From: Oscillospiraceae bacterium
GTDB taxonomy: Bacteria; Bacillota; Clostridia; Oscillospirales; Acutalibacteraceae
Direction: 5' to 3'
DNA: 64,000 nt
NCBI GenBank assembly: GCA_003526845.1
Contig: DPVM01000001.1
Location: 62,001 to 126,000, forward strand
The notes under the pieces are model-generated. The model saw only the letters and a list, made by a program, of their open reading frames with translations. It ran no database searches and had not been told where the DNA came from. Position numbers and translations under genes: made by a program. Positions 32,546-40,808 of the stretch are shown piece by piece (positions within the stretch are counted from its first letter, which is position 1; each line of letters begins with the position of its first letter).

Positions 32546-32832
32546 AAAACTGCACTGCGAACTGCGCCGTTGCAGTTAAAACTTCCGCGTTACCACTTTG
32601 CTTGCCGACTGAAAGCCGACCGCTCAATCGCCGCCCAAAATCATCGGATGGCGTGCCCGTTAACGGTGGGAACCGATTTTGACTACTGAGCAAAAATGCC
32701 GTTGACCAAAACTGCTTGCAGGTGAGGGCTCTGCCGTGCCTTGTTACCGTCTTGCACTGCCGACGGCTTTCTGAAAGCGGTGATACGAAGAGTCATTTCC
32801 TGTTCGTTGCATTTGATTGTGTTTTTTATTGA
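32546..32832 (-). ncRNA. T-box leader upstream of cstA
   Basis: On the minus strand the T-box sequence AAAGTGGTAACGCGGAAG lies at 32584-32601, about 250 bases after the promoter, and is followed by the terminator at 32483-32545. TGGT should pair with the ACCA end of an uncharged tRNA whose discriminator base is A. An extended stem between GCTCAGTAG (32688-32696) and ATTGAGC, with CAAAATC / GATTTTG inside, may be the specifier stem. The specifier codon cannot be fixed by eye. The region also contains an open 37-codon frame (32683-32796). Confidence 0.82.
32683..32796 (-). other. Possible 37-codon leader ORF inside the T-box leader
   Basis: The frame starts at MTLRITAFRKPSAVQ and ends in ...VNGIFAQ-TAG. 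AGGA lies directly before the ATG, closer than normal. Its stop codon falls within the 5' arm of the putative specifier stem. It may be chance, but an open frame through structured leader RNA is unusual. Confidence 0.3.
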
Positions 32833-32836
32833 CTTC

Positions 32837-32865
32837 ATAGTAGTACCGAGAAGACAAATTGTCAA
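32837..32865 (-). promoter_or_regulatory. Promoter of the T-box/cstA transcript
   Basis: On the minus strand, TTGACA (32860-32865) and TACTAT (32837-32842) are 17 bases apart. Transcription should start near 32830. Confidence 0.75.
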
Positions 32866-32889
32866 CCGAAATATGAATTTTTTGTAAAT

Positions 32890-32926
32890 AAGAACAAAAA
32901 CGGCACATTAATCACTGCGCCGTTTT
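32890..32926 (-). terminator. Terminator after the rhodanese-TtcA gene
   Basis: On the minus strand, AAAACGGC / GCCGTTTT with a 14-base loop is followed by TGTTCTTATTT, about 43 bases after the stop at 32969. Confidence 0.6.
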
Positions 32927-32968
32927 GGTAATTTTTGAAGGTTTTAAGCCTGCTTTTTATACATTTGA

Positions 32969-34084
32969 TTAATAATTTTCTAAAAACGAATGCTTAATTC
33001 CGTCCTTTTTATACTTAATAACAGTGTCGATATTGACATTTTCGACACTGCGGAAAATGTTGCTTTCGACCTGTGGATTGACCTTTTTCAGTTGCCTTAT
33101 CATATTTTTAACCTCTTGACGCTTTGAGGCGTTGTCAGGGTTGCACGAGGTGCAGGTGTCGGTGAACTTGCAGGCACACTGAATAAAATGCAAATCGTTG
33201 AAATCGCGCCAGCGCTTGATTTCGTCCTCACGGATAAGATACATCGGGCGGATAAGCTCCATACCCTCAAAATTTGTGCTGTGCAATTTGGGCATCATTG
33301 TTTGCACCTGACCGCCGTAGAGCATACCCATCAAAATCGTTTCGATTACATCGTCATAATGATGACCGAGTGCGATTTTGTTGCAGCCAAGCTCCTTTGC
33401 CTTATTATAAAGGTAACCGCGGCGCATACGCGCGCAAATATAGCACGGCGATTTATCGATATGCAAAACAGACTCAAAAATATTTGACTCAAAAACGGTT
33501 ATCGGTACGCCGAGCATTTTGGCGTTGCGCTCGATAATCTCTCTGTTTTCGGGACTGTAGCCGGGGTCCATAACAAGATAGACCACCTCAAACGGAAACT
33601 TATTGTGTCGCTTAAGCTCCTGAAAAAGTTTTGCCATAAGCATTGAATCCTTGCCGCCCGAAATGCAAACGGCGATTTTGTCGCCCGGCTGAATCAAATC
33701 GTAATCGTTGAGTGCGGCGGTGAATTTGCTCCAAATGCCCTTATGAAATTTTTTGTTTATACTGCGCTCGACATCCTTTGCCCTTTGCTCGTCGGTTTTG
33801 AGCGACGAGAGCATATAGCCGTAATATCCCTCTTTGAGATTTGCGGCATTGAAGCCCCGTTCGCGCAGGCGTTCGGCAACTGAGTCGCTGATAACGCCGC
33901 TTTTGCAACAAATAACAAGCAGTTTGTCCGTCGGAAAATCACTGTAATTCTCCACCTCGTCGGCAGGGACATTGACTGCGCCGTTTATACTGCCGTATGC
34001 AAAGGCTATTGAGTCCCTTATGTCAACCACAAGGTAATCGCGCCCGTCCATTTCAAGCAATTGTTTAACCGTAATTTCTTCCAT
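32969..34084 (-). CDS. Rhodanese domain fused to a TtcA-like PP-loop tRNA thiolase
   Basis: A 371-residue fusion. Residues 1-95 form a rhodanese domain with the active-site loop LLVICCKSGVISDSVAERL. Residues 130-371 form a TtcA/TilS-type adenylating domain with the PP-loop CISGGKDSM and a later pair of cysteines in SPCYICARMRRGYLY plus Cys residues in FTDTCTSCNPDN. TtcA-type enzymes thiolate tRNA bases such as C32, and rhodanese supplies persulfide sulfur, so one polypeptide may both receive and use sulfur. It is 21 bases after the GH36 gene in the same direction and may be cotranscribed with it. Confidence 0.85.
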   Translation of the reverse strand: MEEITVKQLLEMDGRDYLVVDIRDSIAFAYGSINGAVNVPADEVENYSDFPTDKLLVICCKSGVISDSVAERLRERGFNAANLKEGYYGYMLSSLKTDEQRAKDVERSINKKFHKGIWSKFTAALNDYDLIQPGDKIAVCISGGKDSMLMAKLFQELKRHNKFPFEVVYLVMDPGYSPENREIIERNAKMLGVPITVFESNIFESVLHIDKSPCYICARMRRGYLYNKAKELGCNKIALGHHYDDVIETILMGMLYGGQVQTMMPKLHSTNFEGMELIRPMYLIREDEIKRWRDFNDLHFIQCACKFTDTCTSCNPDNASKRQEVKNMIRQLKKVNPQVESNIFRSVENVNIDTVIKYKKDGIKHSFLENY

Positions 34085-34105
34085 AATGCACCCGATAATG
34101 ATGAA

Positions 34106-35743
34106 TTAATAAACATCGCCCGTTGCGACATTGAATTTGAGCGTGTGCTCTTTGTTGTTTTGACTGTAATCAATAAAGACAATATCGTTGACTTCGTTGA
34201 TTGCAAGGATTTTTGCATCGTCTGTCAAAACATCCTTAAATGTTTCAAGTTGATCACTGTCATAATCGGCGATATTGTCGCTCATAAACAATACCGAGCC
34301 GAAAAGCTTGATGAATTTTGCAAGCAACTTTTGCTGTTCAACCGTAAATTTGATATTTGTTCTGCGAAGAAGGAACACATCCGGGTCGTTTAAAAACGCC
34401 CTGCCGTTTAAGCAACGGCGATAAATACTGTTGTGCACTGCGTTTGGAGTCGAAACATCCTCGCGGTGCATATTTTTTCGCAAAATTGTGTGCTGCCACG
34501 AAAGCGCCATATCGGCTCCTATGCGCATATAATCCACCTTGCCGAAACACGGCATCATAGGAACGCCGCAACCGAGGATTTTTTTGTCGCCGACGCACTC
34601 TCGCAAAAGGTCGATTGCGTCATACTCAATTTCGCCCCTTGATTTGCCGTAAAGCGGAACAATACAAGCGGCATAGAGAAAATCGAGTTTTACAAGGTCA
34701 AAGCCCCAATCGTTGAGTACAACATCAAAAACTTTTTTGATATATTCGCGCGCACCGTCATTATAAATATTGAGCGCATAAAATCCGCCCCAGTTTGCGC
34801 CGACGGGAATGGGTTTGCCCTTTTTATCCTTAATCAGCCAATCGGGGTGCTCGGCGGCAAGTTTTGAATTTTTCTGCGCACCGAACGGAGCAAGCCAAAT
34901 GCCTGCCTGAAAGCCCTTTGAATGAATACTGTCGGCAATATGTTTCATACCCGAGGGGAATTTTTTTAAATCTATCGAAAGCCAGTCGCCGACAGCCGTT
35001 TGATAGCCGTCGTCGATTTGAAACGTGTTAACATATTCCTTTTGCTTTGCAAGCGACTCCAAATCGCGTAAAACAATATCCTGCGAAATGTTTTGATAAT
35101 AGTTATACCAAGATGTGTAGCCTTTTATTTTTTTGTCGGTGAGCGGTGTTACGCCCATTGCGGCAAAATATCTGTCGAAAACGGCGTCATACTCGCCGCT
35201 GTCGATATATAAATCAAGAATATCGTAAGGCTTTGAAATCACAACACCCTCAATATCCTTTGAAAAACGGATAATATCATTGTTCATATCGGCATAAATC
35301 ACGGTGTAGCCGGTTTTGTCGGAAAGCGAGCCGAAAAGGTCGATTTTGCCGTTTTTTGAAACATAGGCAAATCCGTGGGAATGAAAACAGCCGTCTGTCG
35401 TTTCTTGGTTGACAAAATTATAGTCGCCGACATATTTTATGCCTAACTTTTTGTCAACCGGACTTTTTGTGACTAATCCTGCGCCCGGTATGCGCTCATA
35501 TTTCGTAAACTCTTTTGTATCTGTCCATGACTGATATCCGTTTGCCATAAATTTTGTGTCGCCGGAAAAATCATATCGCCTTTTAGCATAAAAACTCAAA
35601 ACCTCGACATCTCTGTTTGGGCAAAGAGTGACCTTTAAATGGTTTTTGTCCTCATTAACCTCGAGGTTAAAATCGTCGTTTGCGCCGACGGCAGTTTTAA
35701 TTTTGTTGTTCGCCCTGTATGTGAACTTGAAATCGTAATTCAT
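34106..35743 (-). CDS. Alpha-galactosidase, GH36-type
   Basis: A 545-residue glycosidase without signal peptide, so it acts in the cytoplasm. The TIM barrel contains NTFQIDDGYQTAVGDW, the nucleophile Asp354 in LVKLDFLYAAC, and a probable acid/base Asp411 in YMRIGADMALSW. GH36 enzymes release terminal alpha-galactose from raffinose-type sugars or glycolipid and mucin glycans. The protein is shorter than the usual 700-730 residues, with a reduced N-terminal beta-sandwich, as in the smaller GH36 subgroup. Galactose would feed galM at 12.5 kb. The start has AAAGGGG upstream. Confidence 0.88.
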   Translation of the reverse strand: MNYDFKFTYRANNKIKTAVGANDDFNLEVNEDKNHLKVTLCPNRDVEVLSFYAKRRYDFSGDTKFMANGYQSWTDTKEFTKYERIPGAGLVTKSPVDKKLGIKYVGDYNFVNQETTDGCFHSHGFAYVSKNGKIDLFGSLSDKTGYTVIYADMNNDIIRFSKDIEGVVISKPYDILDLYIDSGEYDAVFDRYFAAMGVTPLTDKKIKGYTSWYNYYQNISQDIVLRDLESLAKQKEYVNTFQIDDGYQTAVGDWLSIDLKKFPSGMKHIADSIHSKGFQAGIWLAPFGAQKNSKLAAEHPDWLIKDKKGKPIPVGANWGGFYALNIYNDGAREYIKKVFDVVLNDWGFDLVKLDFLYAACIVPLYGKSRGEIEYDAIDLLRECVGDKKILGCGVPMMPCFGKVDYMRIGADMALSWQHTILRKNMHREDVSTPNAVHNSIYRRCLNGRAFLNDPDVFLLRRTNIKFTVEQQKLLAKFIKLFGSVLFMSDNIADYDSDQLETFKDVLTDDAKILAINEVNDIVFIDYSQNNKEHTLKFNVATGDVY

Positions 35744-35815
35744 AAAAACCCCTTTAAAACTACGTACTGAAAATAATTTATTATACTTATACTTTATTAT
35801 ATCTATACCGATATA

Positions 35816-36574
35816 TTATAACTTTTCGAGCGAATTTGCAAGAAAAGCGCGTGTTTTTTCCGACTGCGGATTGTCAAAAATTTGAGCCGGGTCGCCCATT
35901 TCCTCAACAACGCCGTCCGCCATAAACATAACTTTGTCGGAAACATTGCGTGCAAACTCCATCTCGTGGGTTACAACAATCATGGTGCTGCCCGTATCTT
36001 TAAGCGACTTGATAACGCGCAAAACCTCGCCCGTAAGCTCGGGGTCGAGCGCCGAGGTAGGCTCGTCAAAGCAAAGAATATCGGGGTTGAGCATAAGCGC
36101 ACGCGCAATTGCAACCCTCTGCTTTTGACCGCCCGAAAGCTGACACGGATAAAAATCCACCTTTTCTTCAAGACCGACTTTTTTGATGATTTGCCTTGCC
36201 TGCGCCTCAAGCTCCTCCTTTGTGCCCATTTTCAAAAGCGACGGAGCAAGCGTGAGATTTTGCAAAACATTATACTGCGGAAAAAGGTTGAAATCCTGAA
36301 AAACAAGTCCGAAATGCAAACGCTTTTGGCGCAAATCCTTTTCCTTGATTTTATTATCGGTTTCGCCGTTATAAATCTGTTCGCCGTTGACGGTGATTGT
36401 GCCGTTTTCGGCAAATTCGAGAAAATTGATACAGCGAAGGAGCGTTGTTTTGCCCGAGCCGGACGAGCCGATAATCGACAAGACCTCGCCCTTTTCAAGG
36501 TCAAAATCAATGCCCTTGAGAATTTCGGATTTTCCGAAACGCTTTTTAATTCCTTTAACCTCTAACAAAGCCAT
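35816..36574 (-). CDS. Polar amino acid ABC transporter, ATP-binding protein (system 1)
   Basis: A 252-residue GlnQ/HisP-type ATPase with Walker A IIGSSGSGKTTLLR, the signature CQLSGGQKQRVAIARAL, and Walker B ILCFDEPTSALDPELTGEVL. It powers import of a polar amino acid through the permease encoded 13 bases upstream. It ends a three-gene unit (binding protein, permease, ATPase). The amino acid is unknown; the family covers Gln, Glu, His, Arg and cystine. Confidence 0.95.
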   Translation of the reverse strand: MALLEVKGIKKRFGKSEILKGIDFDLEKGEVLSIIGSSGSGKTTLLRCINFLEFAENGTITVNGEQIYNGETDNKIKEKDLRQKRLHFGLVFQDFNLFPQYNVLQNLTLAPSLLKMGTKEELEAQARQIIKKVGLEEKVDFYPCQLSGGQKQRVAIARALMLNPDILCFDEPTSALDPELTGEVLRVIKSLKDTGSTMIVVTHEMEFARNVSDKVMFMADGVVEEMGDPAQIFDNPQSEKTRAFLANSLEKL

Positions 36575-36587
36575 AATGTCCGCCTCC

Positions 36588-37247
36588 TTAACTGTTGAAA
36601 TAGCTCATTTTCTTTTCGATTGCGCCGAAAAGCAGTGTGAGAATGCCGCAGAACACAAGATAGAACACTGCGGTGTAGAACAGCGGCCAAAACAGCGCCG
36701 CACCCGTAATATAATCCTCGCCGACGCGGATAATCTCGACAATCGCAATCGTTCTTGCAAGCGATGTATCTTTAACAAGAGTGATAATTTCATTGCTCAT
36801 CGGCGGAACAATGCGCTTGATAACCTGAAGAAGGGTTACCTTAAAGAAAATCTGCGACTTTGACATTCCGAGAACAAGACCTGCCTCCTGCTGACCCTTG
36901 GGAATACCCTCGATTCCGCCACGGTAAATTTCGCTGAAATAGCACGAATAGTTGACGATAAACGCTATAACCGCCGCTTTAAATCGATATGAGCTGTCAA
37001 CCTGAATGCCGAAAAGCAAGCCCGGACCGTAAAAAACAACAATGATTTGGAGCATAAGCGGTGTGCCCCTGATTATCCAAACAAGAATTTTTACAAGAAA
37101 TTTAAGAGGTTTGAATTTTGACATTGAGCCAAAGCTCAACACAAGCCCTATCGGCAGTGCCGCAACAAGTGTGATTCCGAACAATTTGAAATTTGTCCAA
37201 AAGCCCTTGAGCAATTCAATTGTAACCTCAAGCAATGATGTACCCAT
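36588..37247 (-). CDS. Polar amino acid ABC transporter, permease (system 1)
   Basis: A 219-residue permease of the HisM/GlnP type with about five helices. The EAA-type loop (GQQEAGLVLGMSKSQIFFKVTLLQVIKR) that docks the ATPase is intact, and the early FLVKILVWIIRGTPLMLQII motif is typical. It should form a homodimer because only one permease is encoded. It is separated from the binding-protein gene by a hairpin that probably lowers its expression relative to the binding protein. Confidence 0.94.
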   Translation of the reverse strand: MGTSLLEVTIELLKGFWTNFKLFGITLVAALPIGLVLSFGSMSKFKPLKFLVKILVWIIRGTPLMLQIIVVFYGPGLLFGIQVDSSYRFKAAVIAFIVNYSCYFSEIYRGGIEGIPKGQQEAGLVLGMSKSQIFFKVTLLQVIKRIVPPMSNEIITLVKDTSLARTIAIVEIIRVGEDYITGAALFWPLFYTAVFYLVFCGILTLLFGAIEKKMSYFNS

Positions 37248-37291
37248 AACAAGTCCCTTTCATCAAAAAGATATATTCTCAATCGCAAACA

Positions 37292-37323
37292 AATGCCTTG
37301 CGGCATAATTCCGCAAGGCATTT
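37292..37323 (-). terminator. Intercistronic hairpin between binding protein and permease genes (system 1)
   Basis: A 12-bp stem AATGCCTTGCGG / CCGCAAGGCATT is followed by only TTTG on the minus strand. It probably acts as a partial terminator or mRNA stabiliser. Confidence 0.65.
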
Positions 37324-37340
37324 TGAATATTCAAAAAATT

Positions 37341-38135
37341 TTATTCGGCAAGATTTACGCCATATTTTTCGGAAAGCTTTTGAAGTGTGCCGTCTTTCTT
37401 AAGCTCGTCAAGATATGCGTTGATTTTTGATGCCATATCGGAATCCTTTCTGAAACCGATACCGTATTGCTCTGTTGTAAGAGAAACGGTGTAGCCCAAA
37501 TCTGAAAAGTCCTTGCCGTCGGCAGTCATGGCATTTGCCATTGTTGAGTCAATAATGCACGCGTCGGAGGTTCCTGCGTGAACTTCTTTAAGTGCATCCG
37601 ACTGCAAAGCAAGTGACAAAACATTTTTAGAAATCTTTTGTGCCTCTTTTTCGCCGGCAGAGCCTTTTTCAACCGCAATGTTAAGTTCCGACATTGATGC
37701 GGCGTCTTTATACTTTGCAAGTTTGTCCTTTTTCATAACAACAACCTGGCTGTTTGTTGCATACGGATTTGAAAGACTGCAGTTTGCTTTAACTGAATCG
37801 TCAATTGTCATACCGTTCCAAAGGCAGTCAACAGTACCCGATGCAAGTTCTGTAAATCTGTTGTCCCAATTGATTGCGACAAATTCTGCCTTGACACCCA
37901 TTTTCTTTGCAACAGCCTCTGCAAGCTCTGCATCAAAACCTGTCCAGTTGCCGTCTTTGTCTTTATAATCCATAGGCTCGTAAACGGTAACACCTACAAC
38001 GATTTTGCCGCTTTTAACTACCTTGTCATAATCGCTTGTGCTTTTATCTGTTTTTGAACCGGAGCATGCGGCAAATGCAAACGCAACGGTAACAACTGCC
38101 AAAAGAACAGCGATAACCTTTTTTAAATTTTTCAT
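37341..38135 (-). CDS. Polar amino acid ABC transporter, substrate-binding lipoprotein (system 1)
   Basis: A 264-residue lipoprotein with a signal peptide ending in a lipobox (AFAACSGS, Cys24). The mature type II periplasmic-binding fold has the usual opening IVVGVTVYEPMDYKDKDGNW TGFDAELAEAVAKK and the usual C-terminal EQYGIGFRKDSDMASKINAY-LDELKKDGTLQKLSEKYG. It is the first gene of the operon and binds an amino acid of unknown identity. The start at 38135 was chosen for AGAGG upstream and the clean signal peptide; a frame seven residues longer has no ribosome site. Confidence 0.93.
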   Translation of the reverse strand: MKNLKKVIAVLLAVVTVAFAFAACSGSKTDKSTSDYDKVVKSGKIVVGVTVYEPMDYKDKDGNWTGFDAELAEAVAKKMGVKAEFVAINWDNRFTELASGTVDCLWNGMTIDDSVKANCSLSNPYATNSQVVVMKKDKLAKYKDAASMSELNIAVEKGSAGEKEAQKISKNVLSLALQSDALKEVHAGTSDACIIDSTMANAMTADGKDFSDLGYTVSLTTEQYGIGFRKDSDMASKINAYLDELKKDGTLQKLSEKYGVNLAE

Positions 38136-38170
38136 TGAAATATACCTCTTTCTCAATATATGATGGGTTA

Positions 38171-38199
38171 ATTATACTTTATTTCTTTACCAAAGTAAA
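38171..38199 (-). promoter_or_regulatory. Promoter and overlapping palindrome of system 1
   Basis: On the minus strand, TTTACT (38194-38199) and TATAAT (38171-38176) are 17 bases apart. A 6-4-6 palindrome CTTTAC-N4-GTAAAG (38185-38200) covers the -35 box and is a candidate operator. Confidence 0.55.
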
Positions 38200-38279
38200 G
38201 TGTTAATTTGATAAATAGTTAAATTGCACTGTGAGCGGCGGCTTTTCGGCGTTGAATTAGTGAATATATATAAATTTGA

Positions 38280-38357
38280 TGTATAAATACACATTAGGAA
38301 TTGACAAAAACATTTCATTGTGGTATTTTACTTGCATAAGGAATGCATATAAATATG
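38280..38357 (+). promoter_or_regulatory. Promoter of system 2 flanked by two related palindromes
   Basis: TTGACA (38301-38306) and an extended TGGTATTTT (-10 at 38324-38329) are 17 bases apart. Two 5-2-5 palindromes with AA centres, TGTATAAATACA (38280-38291) and CATATAAATATG (38346-38357), flank it, 66 bases centre to centre. Confidence 0.6.
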
Positions 38358-38397
38358 TATAAAATTCAACAAATTTAATGTTAAAGGAGAAAGAAAA

Positions 38398-39288
38398 ATG
38401 AAAAACATTAAAAAAATCCTTTGCGTTGTTCTTGCAATTGTATGCGTTGCAGCCGCATTTGCAGGTTGCTCATCAAAGAGCAATGGCGACAGCAAGGACA
38501 AAGCAAAAAGTTCATCAACAGCCAAGGTTAAAGTTATCGACATCGAGCTTTCAAGCGAGGAATACGCTTTCGGTGTTGACAAAAATCAGCCGGAACTCAA
38601 AGAGAAGTGCAACGAGCTTCTCAAGGAAATGAAATCAAACGGCGAGCTTGACAAGATTTCAAACAACTACTTCGGCAACGGCACACCGCAGGGCGTGGCT
38701 TCAGCAAAGAAGGACGACAGCAAGGACCAGCTTGTTGTTGCAACAAACGCAGAGTTTAAGCCTTTTGAATACAAAGAGGGCGACAAGTTCTACGGCATTG
38801 ATATGGAAATCGCAAATCTTCTTGCTAAAAAGCTCAACAAAGAGCTTGTAATTGTTGATATGGCATTTGACGCTGTTCTTCTTTCGGTTCAACAGCAAAA
38901 GGCTGACATCGGCATGGCAGGTCTTACGGTAAATCCGGAAAGAGCAAAGCAGGTTGACTTCTCAGACTCATACTATTCTGCATCACAAAAGCTCATCTGC
39001 AAGGCAGACGATACAAAATTTGACTCATGCAAGACAAAAGAGGATGTTGACAAGATTCTCAAGAGCTTTGACGCAAAAACACTCATCGGCGGCCAAACAG
39101 GCACAACCGGTCAGTCATATGTTCAAGGCAGCACAGAATTCGGCTTTGACAAACTCAGCGCTACATGGAAGGGCTATGCAAACGGCTCTCTTGCTGTTCA
39201 GGATTTAATCAACGGCGGCGTTAACTATGTAATCATCGACGCGGCTCCTGCTGCAGCAATCACTGAGGCTATCAACGCAGTAGCATAA
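38398..39288 (+). CDS. Amino acid ABC transporter substrate-binding lipoprotein, apparently circularly permuted (system 2)
   Basis: A 296-residue lipoprotein (lipobox AFAGCSS, Cys24). Residues about 47-93 (IELSSEEYAFGVDKNQPELK, then LLKEMKSNGELDKISNNYF) match what is normally the C-terminal end of this family. The usual N-terminal opening (LVVATNAEFKPFEYKEGDKF) begins only near 112, and the protein stops after NYVIIDAAPAAAITEAINAV, without the usual C-terminal segment. The order of parts is therefore permuted but complete. It heads a three-gene operon with permease and ATPase; the amino acid is unknown. Confidence 0.85.
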   Translation: MKNIKKILCVVLAIVCVAAAFAGCSSKSNGDSKDKAKSSSTAKVKVIDIELSSEEYAFGVDKNQPELKEKCNELLKEMKSNGELDKISNNYFGNGTPQGVASAKKDDSKDQLVVATNAEFKPFEYKEGDKFYGIDMEIANLLAKKLNKELVIVDMAFDAVLLSVQQQKADIGMAGLTVNPERAKQVDFSDSYYSASQKLICKADDTKFDSCKTKEDVDKILKSFDAKTLIGGQTGTTGQSYVQGSTEFGFDKLSATWKGYANGSLAVQDLINGGVNYVIIDAAPAAAITEAINAVA

Positions 39289-39301
39289 TTTTGCTGAACA
39301 A

Positions 39302-39332
39302 AGATGCCCGTTCAATATGAGCGGGCATTTAT
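39302..39332 (+). terminator. Intercistronic hairpin after the binding-protein gene (system 2)
   Basis: ATGCCCG / CGGGCAT with an 11-base loop is followed by TTATTATG. It is probably a partial terminator before the permease gene. Confidence 0.55.
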
Positions 39333-39347
39333 TATGAGGAAATATAA

Positions 39348-40067
39348 ATGAATTTTGAAAAAAAGTTTGAGGTGTTTTGGCAATTCTTTCACGACAACGG
39401 CGGATACACCGTTGTGCTTGAGGGTTTGAGAAACACACTTATTATCGCCGTTCTCGGTCTTGTTATAGGTATTATAATAGGCACGCTGATTGCAACGGCA
39501 AGGGTTGTGCCCAAAACAAACCCGCTTGTTAAAATTTTGGACTGGATAGCAAGGCTTTATGTCAGCTTTTTCAGAGGCACGCCGATAGTTGTTCAGCTTT
39601 TGCTGTTTTACTATGTGCTTATGCCGCTTTTGAGCATAAATTTGAAATCGGTGCCGGTTGCGGTTGTCGTTTTCGGCTTAAACTCGGGCGCATACATATC
39701 CGAAATTATGAGAGCCGGTATTCTTTCCGTTGACTCGGGTCAAATGGAGGGCGGCCGCTCGGTCGGCTTGAGCTTTGGCACAACGATGATAAAAATTATC
39801 ATTCCGCAGGCTGTAAAAAACATTTTGCCGACATTGGGCAACGAGTTTATTTCGCTTATCAAGGAAACATCGGTTGTAAGCTTTGTCGGTGCAACCGACC
39901 TTTATCTTGCATTCCAGCGTATAGGCTCAAACACATATGACTTTATGGTGCCTTATCTTGTAATGGCAGTCATTTACATAGTAATGGTGCTTATTATTTC
40001 AACGCTTATCAGAATTATGGAAAGGAGGATGCGCAAGAGTGACCACTCCTTACAACAAAGCAAATGA
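39348..40067 (+). CDS. Polar amino acid ABC transporter, permease (system 2)
   Basis: A 239-residue HisM/GlnP-type permease. The opening YTVVLEGLRNTLIIAVLGLV, the LYVSFFRGTPIVVQLLLFYY motif and the coupling loop QMEGGRSVGLSFGTTMIKIIIPQAVKNI are diagnostic. The product should dimerise and pair with the overlapping ATPase gene (29-base overlap). It is related to, but clearly diverged from, the system 1 permease on the opposite strand. Confidence 0.95.
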   Translation: MNFEKKFEVFWQFFHDNGGYTVVLEGLRNTLIIAVLGLVIGIIIGTLIATARVVPKTNPLVKILDWIARLYVSFFRGTPIVVQLLLFYYVLMPLLSINLKSVPVAVVVFGLNSGAYISEIMRAGILSVDSGQMEGGRSVGLSFGTTMIKIIIPQAVKNILPTLGNEFISLIKETSVVSFVGATDLYLAFQRIGSNTYDFMVPYLVMAVIYIVMVLIISTLIRIMERRMRKSDHSLQQSK

Positions 40068-40797
40068 TGAAGCAATCATCAAGGTTAAAAATTTAAGAAA
40101 ATCATTCGGCGACAACGAAGTGCTCAAAGGCATTGATTACGAAATTCACCGCGGTGAAAAAATCGTTGTAATCGGTCCTTCAGGCTCGGGCAAAAGCACA
40201 TTTTTGAGATGCCTGAACCTGCTTGAACAGCCGACGGACGGTGAAATCTACTTTGAGGACAAATGCATTACCGACAAAAAGTGCGACATCAACGAGGTTC
40301 GCCGCCATATGGGAATGGTTTTTCAGCATTTCAACCTTTTCAATAATTTGACAATTCTCAAAAACATTACGCTTGCCCCCGTTAAGCTTAAGCTTATGAC
40401 AAAGGACGAGGCGGAGAAAGAGGCAATAAGACTCCTTAAAATGGTTGGACTTGAGGACAAGGCAAACGCCTATCCGAGCATGCTCTCGGGCGGTCAAAAA
40501 CAAAGGGTTGCAATCGTGAGAGCGCTTGCAATGAACCCGAAAGTTATGCTTTTTGACGAGCCGACCTCCGCACTTGACCCCGAAATGGTAGGCGAGGTTT
40601 TGCAGGTTATGAAAAAACTTGCCGACGACGGAATGACGATGGTTGTCGTAACCCACGAAATGGGCTTTGCGCGCCAGGTTGCGTCAAAGGTGCTTTTCAT
40701 CGACGACGGAATCATCAAGGAAGAAGCGGAACCGGAGGAATTTTTCACAAATCCGAAAGATGCAAGACTTCAAGACTTCCTTTCAAAAGTATTATAA
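40039..40797 (+). CDS. Polar amino acid ABC transporter, ATP-binding protein (system 2)
   Basis: A 252-residue GlnQ-type ATPase with Walker A VIGPSGSGKSTFLRC, the signature SMLSGGQKQRVAIVRAL, and Walker B VMLFDEPTSALDPEMVGEVL. The start is GTG at 40039 with AAAGGAGG 10 bases upstream, lying inside the permease gene. It closes the system 2 operon and is followed by a strong terminator. Confidence 0.95.
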   Translation: MTTPYNKANDEAIIKVKNLRKSFGDNEVLKGIDYEIHRGEKIVVIGPSGSGKSTFLRCLNLLEQPTDGEIYFEDKCITDKKCDINEVRRHMGMVFQHFNLFNNLTILKNITLAPVKLKLMTKDEAEKEAIRLLKMVGLEDKANAYPSMLSGGQKQRVAIVRALAMNPKVMLFDEPTSALDPEMVGEVLQVMKKLADDGMTMVVVTHEMGFARQVASKVLFIDDGIIKEEAEPEEFFTNPKDARLQDFLSKVL

Positions 40798-40808
40798 TAA
40801 ACAGTAAA

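Noticed and set aside
32797..32865. Upstream part of the T-box leader frame starting at 32865
   Set aside because: These codons overlap the -35 and -10 boxes and precede the predicted transcription start, so they cannot be translated from this promoter.
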